Below are positions 35,074 to 40,274 of a DNA stretch of 40,274 bases, in pieces. Below the pieces are notes generated by a model. That model ran no database searches and had not been told where the DNA came from. It was given only the letters and a program-made list of their open reading frames with translations. This DNA is from Spirochaetota bacterium (lineage in GTDB: Bacteria > Spirochaetota > JAAYUW01 > JAOAHJ01): assembly GCA_026415295.1 (NCBI GenBank), contig JAOAHJ010000029.1, forward strand, positions 1 to 40,274, given 5' to 3'. Every line of letters starts with the position of its first letter. Within the stretch, counting starts at the first letter, position 1. A program made the position numbers and the translations under genes.

Positions 35074-36522
35074 TTATTTTAAAAGTTTGATAAATTTATC
35101 AAGTATGTTTATAAATTCTGGTTCAGGATAAATAGATAGGGAATTATTAATAATAGTCCTTTCATTGTTTGCGTTTGAAAAAAAGGAATTAAGATTATTA
35201 AATAAATATTTATTAATAAGATATTGATTTTTAGTATCTATTTTATCAAAAAATTCTTTATAAAACTCCTCTTTTTCTATATTTAAAAAGTAATTTTTTT
35301 CTGAGAAAAAAATTATAAATGGATTTTTATATTCAATGATCTCTTTTAATAGATTTGTTTTAAATAATAATGCCCATAATTCATTGTTGTAATAGAATTC
35401 ATTTGATATAATTTCTTCGTTGGTTAAATTAGAAAAATAATCTAAGAAATTTTTTTCAAAGTTTGTCAAATAATTGTCATGGTTAAAATAATAGGTTAAG
35501 TAATTTTTAAAAACTTCTTTAATATCTATAAAAAGTGGATTTAAAAATATAGTTCCTTTTAGTTCAATTTTATTGTTTTTTGATAAAGATAAAATTGTTT
35601 TTATATAAGGTATATAATAATTTGAACATTGGAATCCTAAGATTATTAATTTATTTTCATCAATATAATTCTTATTTTTTAATATATATTGAGCAAAAAG
35701 AGAAGATAAATTTAGTAAAGTTTCATATGAGAAGAATTTATTTATTAAGTTTTTATTATTAAAGTTTATAACATAAGTTAGGACAATAAAATCTCTTGAT
35801 ACAAAAAAATTAATTAAGTTATTTTGAAAATTTTTAGCTTCTCTAAATTCTAAGTCAATAGTAATATCATTAATAATTAAAATTAAAGGATATTTTTTTT
35901 GCTCTTGGATGTCGATATTCATTTTTCTATATTCTATAAATTTAATATTATAATTAGAGTAGTTTATTTCTTTTCTTACAGATTGAACATTTTTGAAATC
36001 AGGGGTTTTAAAATTTAAATTATTATAACTAAAACTTTCTAAAGAAAAAAAGTCAATTTTGTAAGATTGATTCCAAAAAATAAAAAAATTTGTTATATAA
36101 GATTGGTGGTAGACTTGGAGAGAGATTTTATATATATTATTAATTTTTTCGATATTATTAATTTTAATATATATGATTTCACCAAAATTATTTTGCCATT
36201 TAGTGACAGTTTCTCTAAAATTACTTTTTTTGATCTGATTTTTAAGGTTTTGAGAAAAAAGATTATCATATAAAAAATCAATATTTGAAAAATTAAATAA
36301 ATTTATTAAAGAACTTTTAGTTTTTTCAATTAATACATCTTCATCTGATTTTGTAAAATTCAAATTTGTATTTTCAATAGTAAAAATATTATTGCTTTTT
36401 TTAAGGTTGTTATTTCCCATACATGAAAGAAATAAGTTGATTAAAATTAAAAAAATAAAAATTAGAGAAATTTTTTTATAAAATGTCTTATTTTTATTTA
36501 ATTTTATTTTATTTAGTTTCAT
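35074..36522 (-). CDS. Lipoprotein with DUF3887-like and alpha/beta-hydrolase-like domains
   Basis: 482 residues. Lipobox LINLFLSC with C34. Residues about 60-160 (SLINLFNFSNIDFLYDNLF, KWQNNFGEIIYIKI) look like DUF3887, which is found before hydrolase domains. From about 205 there is an alpha/beta-hydrolase fold pattern: PLILIINDITIDLEF, IVLTYVINF, LIILGFQCSNYYI, PFIIFFSEKNYF. The nucleophile elbow, normally GxSxG, is G295-F-Q-C-S299, so the Ser is absent. It is probably an inactive or non-hydrolytic surface protein. The fold assignment is by pattern. A short leader with a TAAATT box is seen before its ATG. Confidence 0.6.
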   Translation of the reverse strand: MKLNKIKLNKNKTFYKKISLIFIFLILINLFLSCMGNNNLKKSNNIFTIENTNLNFTKSDEDVLIEKTKSSLINLFNFSNIDFLYDNLFSQNLKNQIKKSNFRETVTKWQNNFGEIIYIKINNIEKINNIYKISLQVYHQSYITNFFIFWNQSYKIDFFSLESFSYNNLNFKTPDFKNVQSVRKEINYSNYNIKFIEYRKMNIDIQEQKKYPLILIINDITIDLEFREAKNFQNNLINFFVSRDFIVLTYVINFNNKNLINKFFSYETLLNLSSLFAQYILKNKNYIDENKLIILGFQCSNYYIPYIKTILSLSKNNKIELKGTIFLNPLFIDIKEVFKNYLTYYFNHDNYLTNFEKNFLDYFSNLTNEEIISNEFYYNNELWALLFKTNLLKEIIEYKNPFIIFFSEKNYFLNIEKEEFYKEFFDKIDTKNQYLINKYLFNNLNSFFSNANNERTIINNSLSIYPEPEFINILDKFIKLLK

Positions 36523-36630
36523 ATAATTAAATTTAAGTTAAAAAATAAAAAAATTCAAATAAAATATGGATAATATTTTTTATTTTTATTATTTATTTTA
36601 AGTTTATGAGTTGTAAATTTAATATTTTTT

Positions 36631-36636
36631 TATAAT
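36631..36636 (+). promoter_or_regulatory. -10 box 8 bases before the start codon
   Basis: A perfect TATAAT lies 8 bases upstream of the ATG at 36645, with no Shine-Dalgarno between. It suggests a leaderless or nearly leaderless message. The -35 region is poor. Confidence 0.35.
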
Positions 36637-36644
36637 TTTAATTT

Positions 36645-37502
36645 ATGAAATATAAATTTAAGGATTACTGCCTTGCTTCTTTGCTATTTCCAGGGACGCT
36701 TTATAAGTTTAATTTTAAAAAATTTATTAAAGAATTTTCAAAAGAAAATTTTCTTTATCTAGGTTTTTCAGAATATTTAAATTTAAGTAGTCCCTTTTTT
36801 TATAATTTATATAATATTAAAATTTTTAAACCAATTTTTGTTGAATCCTTTATTAATTTAGGTAATAATTACATACCTTTCCTTGTTTCATTGGTAGCCA
36901 AAAAAGAAAAGAAAGAAGAAGTTTATAAAAATATTTTAGATTATAGAAGATATTTCAAAACCAAGATTAGGAAGCAGTGCAAAACAATAGATGTTATATA
37001 TGAAGATCTTAATAATTTAGGTATTAAAATAAACTTTAAGGAAGGTAAAAATTATTCAAGTTTTGATTTGATAAAACTTATATTAACTAATGAAGAAAAT
37101 GTAATAAATTCAAAAATAGATCAGTTTCTTTTATCTTATAAATCAACATTTTTGATTAAAAATGTGTTGGTATGGTTTTTAAATTTAAGAATAAATTCTT
37201 TTACATATTATTTTATTCCTTATAATGAAATTTTAGAGATATTTAGTAATAATTTCGAAATTTTTATACATACTCTTAATTTAAATATTAAAGAAATAAA
37301 TTTAATTTCCCAAAACTTAGTTTTAGATGGATTTATACTTTCTAAATTCGAATATTATGATTTGATTAAAGAAAAAGATAAAAAATCTTTTTTAAATAAT
37401 TATCTAATTAGAAATAAAAATAGAATAAAAATAAGGTATGGCTCTTATTATATAGATGAAGAAATTAGTCTAACTGAATCACCAGGTTATTTAATATTTT
37501 AA
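36645..37502 (+). CDS. Protein of unknown function
   Basis: 285 residues, no signal peptide or membrane helix. It begins MKYKFKDYCLASLLFPGTLYKF and is rich in Lys, Asn, Phe and Tyr. Predicted to be mostly helical, with basic segment KKEKKEEVYKNILDYRRYFKTKIRKQ (about 86-111). A single block, SPGYLIF, ends the chain. I recognise no domain. It lies between the lipoprotein gene and the membrane pair; its 3' end is 2 bases from the end of the convergent TPR gene. There is no ribosome site, but a TATAAT box precedes the ATG. Confidence 0.65.
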   Translation: MKYKFKDYCLASLLFPGTLYKFNFKKFIKEFSKENFLYLGFSEYLNLSSPFFYNLYNIKIFKPIFVESFINLGNNYIPFLVSLVAKKEKKEEVYKNILDYRRYFKTKIRKQCKTIDVIYEDLNNLGIKINFKEGKNYSSFDLIKLILTNEENVINSKIDQFLLSYKSTFLIKNVLVWFLNLRINSFTYYFIPYNEILEIFSNNFEIFIHTLNLNIKEINLISQNLVLDGFILSKFEYYDLIKEKDKKSFLNNYLIRNKNRIKIRYGSYYIDEEISLTESPGYLIF

Positions 37503-37504
37503 GT

Positions 37505-39199
37505 TTAATCTGAGTGTCTATTCTCATTAAACATAAATAGAAAGAATATTAATAAAATTGAGAAAATAACTATTGAAATAAGATTTAATGGAAATTTCAA
37601 AAATATTGATACAATAAAGTATAACTTATATAAAGATTCTTTCATAACAGGATATAAAAAACTGCCAATAAAAATAGTAATAAAAATAAATAAAAATAGT
37701 TCAATTAAATTATAGTTATCTTCAATTTTTAAAAGTCTGGTTGAATATGAGTAGTTAAAAATAAAAACACTAAAAAGTATAAAAAAGATATAGAAAATTA
37801 TTCTTTTTGAGAAAATTGTATCAATTATTTCTATTGAATAACCTGAATTTATAATAAAATTTCTTAACAATGGATAAATAATAATTGAGAATGTATTTTC
37901 ATTTCCATAATTTAGGAAATTTTTTAAGTTGGAATAACTTAAATCGTATTTGAATATTATTGACTGATTTTCATAATTTTTTAATATAAAATAATTATTT
38001 ATTTTTTTGCCCCACTTATAAGTGATAAGATTCTTGTTTTGAATATCATATAAAGTGGTATTATATATGTATATTTCATTATACATTTCAACAAGTTTAT
38101 CTATATAAACAATATATTCTTTATTTTTTTCATCATTAGCTTTAATTAATATTTTATAAATTCCAGGATAATTTATATATTTTTCAGCATCAGAAATAAA
38201 AAAATCAAGTTTTTTATAAAGGTTTAGAGCTTCTTCATAATATGGTAATATGGATTTTTCTTCAGGATATTTTTCCTTAAGGTTTTTAAATGTATAATAA
38301 GCTTCAACATATTTTTTATTATTTAATTCATTTATACCTTTTATTTTTGTTTCAAATATTTCTTTGTTTTTCTTGTTAATTTTTGTTTTTTCTTCTTCAA
38401 CTTTAAGTTTTGCTATTTCATATATTCTATTTGCATCTTCATTATTTTTAATAAAGTACCTATATTTTTCGATGTAATATATTGTTAGAATATATTCATT
38501 TTTATTGTAATGATATAAAGCTTTTTTATAATAAGATTCTATATCTTTGGGATCTAGTTTATCTTCCTTTTCTTTTTCTTTAATTGATGTTCCTGTTGTC
38601 TGCCTGAGGTTTAATTCATTAATTAATTCTATAACTTTTTGGTTTTTTGGTTCAAAATATAAATATTTTTTATAATATTCAAGAGATATTTTATAGTATT
38701 CACCAGCTGCTTTTGGATTAATAGTTAAATTTTTATTCCCAAGCTCTCTATATTTTTCAGCTTCTTCTAAATATTTATAAGATAATATTGTTTTTGATTT
38801 AAAATCATTAATCATTTTAGAAAAATATGGAATTAAAAATTCATGGGATAATAAAATTAAAGCAAAAAATATTATAAGAGCTTTAGAAAAAAATTTTGTA
38901 TATGTTCTATAATTAGTTTCTGGATATTTTTCTTTTAATTTTGCTTGTCTTGACAAAAGATTTACAATTACTATTAAACTTAAAATAAAATAAATATCTA
39001 CATTTTTAAGATAATTTATTAAAATAGAAAAAAATATATAATTATTTCTATAGTTGTTTAATATAATTTTTTCTTTAACAAGTTTATTTGTTTCTATGCT
39101 TATTTTGATAAGAAAAAAACATATTAAAAATATAGAAATTATAAGAAAGAAATTAATAAAGTTTGTAAGTAATTTTTTATCTGTTGATATTTTTGCCAA
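37505..39199 (-). CDS. Membrane protein with TPR-like central domain, 3TM-domain-3TM
   Basis: 564 residues. Three hydrophobic segments near the N-terminus (about 11-31, 52-71, 90-106) and three near the C-terminus (about 457-478, 490-512, 528-558). Between them is a domain with tetratricopeptide-like helices (ISLEYYKKYLYFEPKN; YYKKALYHYNKNEYILTIYYIEKYRYF; AYYTFKNLKEKYPEE), then a beta region. The segment LILLSHEFLIPYFSKMIND after the third helix resembles the end of the third helix in LptF/LptG. The start is TTG with GAGGA 7 bases upstream, inside the preceding gene, which it overlaps by 23 bases. The LptF/LptG idea is a weak inference. Confidence 0.65.
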   Translation of the reverse strand: MAKISTDKKLLTNFINFFLIISIFLICFFLIKISIETNKLVKEKIILNNYRNNYIFFSILINYLKNVDIYFILSLIVIVNLLSRQAKLKEKYPETNYRTYTKFFSKALIIFFALILLSHEFLIPYFSKMINDFKSKTILSYKYLEEAEKYRELGNKNLTINPKAAGEYYKISLEYYKKYLYFEPKNQKVIELINELNLRQTTGTSIKEKEKEDKLDPKDIESYYKKALYHYNKNEYILTIYYIEKYRYFIKNNEDANRIYEIAKLKVEEEKTKINKKNKEIFETKIKGINELNNKKYVEAYYTFKNLKEKYPEEKSILPYYEEALNLYKKLDFFISDAEKYINYPGIYKILIKANDEKNKEYIVYIDKLVEMYNEIYIYNTTLYDIQNKNLITYKWGKKINNYFILKNYENQSIIFKYDLSYSNLKNFLNYGNENTFSIIIYPLLRNFIINSGYSIEIIDTIFSKRIIFYIFFILFSVFIFNYSYSTRLLKIEDNYNLIELFLFIFITIFIGSFLYPVMKESLYKLYFIVSIFLKFPLNLISIVIFSILLIFFLFMFNENRHSD

Positions 39200-40175
39200 T
39201 TTTCATCCTCATATTTCTTTGTAAAGTTTTAATAGAAGCTATTAAAATAACAAAAATGTCAATAATTATTGCTACAATTGCGGGAAAATAAAAAATATAG
39301 CTTTTCAAACTTTTTAAATCTATAAGATATAAATTTGTAAATTTAAAAGTAAAAAGAAATAGTATTATAAAAAATATACATATAATAATTCCGATAAAAA
39401 AAGTAAAAAATTGCCAATGATCATTAAAAATTATTGGAGGGATGAATAGAAAAAATAAAATTAGAGAGAAAAAATATATAAAAAAAAGAGGGTTATAATT
39501 TTTTATTATGTAATTATGATATATATTTAAATATGCATTAAAATTATTGTAATATTTCTTTACTATTTTATCTATATATGGAAAATTAAATTTTAATTCT
39601 TCTCCAAAAATATTAATTTTCAAATTATTTTCAAAGACAATTTGAAAGTTTTTATAATCATAATAGTAATTATAGAAAGATAATTTATTTTCCTCAAGTA
39701 ATATAGCCCTATTACTATTTTCTAGATAAAAAAAAGTGTTATCTTTATTTATTATTTTTCTAGAAGGAAAAAATGAAGCTTCTTTTTTTGTGTTAAAACT
39801 AATACTTTTAGTTATTTTGATAATTTTTATTGGAGAATTAAAAAGAGCTCCAAATAAAATAAAAAATATAATAGAAATAACTATACATGAAGTTAATATA
39901 AAGATAAAATAGTTTAATGAACCTTTATTAATATAATAGAAACTAAGGGTATAATATGTAAAGAAAAATATTAAAGGTATTATTTCAAAAAGTATATAAT
40001 CAAGTTTAAGTATAATATATTTTATAATATTGAAATTAGTAGATACTTTTGATAATATGAAAATGTTTTTATACTCCAATATTATCCAAATAATAAAAAA
40101 TAATATAGAAAATGAAATTATATAGATTAGAAAAAAAAGTGTGTATTCAAATATATTTTTTAAAATATTTTTCAT
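39177..40175 (-). CDS. Six-helix membrane protein, partner of the TPR membrane protein
   Basis: 332 residues. Three N-terminal helices (about 10-34, 52-76, 88-113), an extracytoplasmic domain (about 115-232) with beta character (FFYLENSNRAILLEENKLSFYN), and three C-terminal helices (about 232-250, 255-280, 296-318), ending in a basic tail RNMRMKIGKNINR. The same layout as its neighbour, and as LptF/LptG permeases, but no family motif is certain. Its end overlaps the start of the TPR gene by 23 bases, so the two are translated together and probably form one complex. TATTAT lies 6 bases before the ATG. The remaining bases to the right edge hold nothing I can identify. Confidence 0.65.
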   Translation of the reverse strand: MKNILKNIFEYTLFFLIYIISFSILFFIIWIILEYKNIFILSKVSTNFNIIKYIILKLDYILFEIIPLIFFFTYYTLSFYYINKGSLNYFIFILTSCIVISIIFFILFGALFNSPIKIIKITKSISFNTKKEASFFPSRKIINKDNTFFYLENSNRAILLEENKLSFYNYYYDYKNFQIVFENNLKINIFGEELKFNFPYIDKIVKKYYNNFNAYLNIYHNYIIKNYNPLFFIYFFSLILFFLFIPPIIFNDHWQFFTFFIGIIICIFFIILFLFTFKFTNLYLIDLKSLKSYIFYFPAIVAIIIDIFVILIASIKTLQRNMRMKIGKNINR

Positions 40176-40274
40176 AATTTAATAATATTTAGTTAAAAAA
40201 TTAATTATTCAATTAATTTTTATCTTTAAAATATTAAAAAAATTTTCAATAAATAAACAAAAATAATGAAATAA

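Noticed and set aside
1-40274. Recoding of TGA
   Set aside because: Nearly all genes end in TAA, Trp is encoded by TGG in conserved positions, and conserved proteins contain no internal TGA.

Overview
This is a strongly AT-rich window (A/T-rich codons, stops almost all TAA, proteins full of Lys, Asn, Ile and Phe). It comes from a bacterium that looks diderm: there are several lipoproteins with spirochaete-like lipoboxes (FYSC, LFSC, LYSC, LFLSC), a probable outer-membrane beta-barrel protein, a PilZ protein and a chemoreceptor. A spirochaete or a spirochaete-like candidate lineage would fit, but nothing here fixes the phylum. Most genes are single-copy housekeeping or metabolic genes in short operons on alternating strands. 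No tRNA, rRNA, transposase, prophage or cas gene was found.

Layout. 1-185: the end of a CRISPR array that continues off the left edge. 186-3070: a Rossmann/Cys-motif conserved protein, a truncated MotA-like small membrane protein running into a convergent lipoprotein gene, and a bifunctional MsrB-MsrA. 3332-5759: purK-purE, where PurE carries a second, degenerate PurE-like domain. 5882-7363: two tandem paralogous membrane-anchored proteins of unknown function. 7440-7537: a possible small RNA with C-rich single-stranded segments, ending in a strong terminator. 7707-11722: lysS (LysRS fused to an HD domain), pgeF and galE, followed convergently by an HtpX-like protease and Nif3. 13716-16333: a serine-hydrolase lipoprotein and a DJ-1/PfpI protein, closed by a bidirectional terminator shared with the opposing operon. 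16452-20123 (minus strand): HAD phosphatase, then catalytic and non-catalytic M16 peptidase subunits. 20275-26438: PilZ, a 4HBT thioesterase, a divergent AroQ, UvrC without its C-terminal HhH domain, a six-TM chemoreceptor and an OsmC protein. 26442-27805 (minus): DUF5685 coupled to a degenerate receiver domain. 28004-30566: a barrel-like secreted protein, a decayed lipoprotein pseudogene and a DUF72 protein. 30779-35042: mltG, a YitT-type membrane protein, cobT and cobS. 35074-40175: a lipoprotein with a hydrolase-like fold lacking its nucleophile, an unknown protein, and a coupled pair of membrane proteins with 3TM-domain-3TM topology that may be distant LptF/LptG-type proteins.

How the genes work together. 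purK and purE perform successive steps of purine synthesis. cobT and cobS perform the last steps of cobalamin nucleotide-loop assembly. The two M16 proteins look like one heterodimeric peptidase. PilZ and the chemoreceptor point to c-di-GMP and chemotaxis signalling. I do not see a clear multi-gene novel defence or mobile system. The most unusual points are the LysRS-HD fusion, the duplicated PurE, the TPR-containing membrane pair, the possible small RNA before lysS, and several genes without a Shine-Dalgarno that have a -10-like box 6-8 bases before the start codon.
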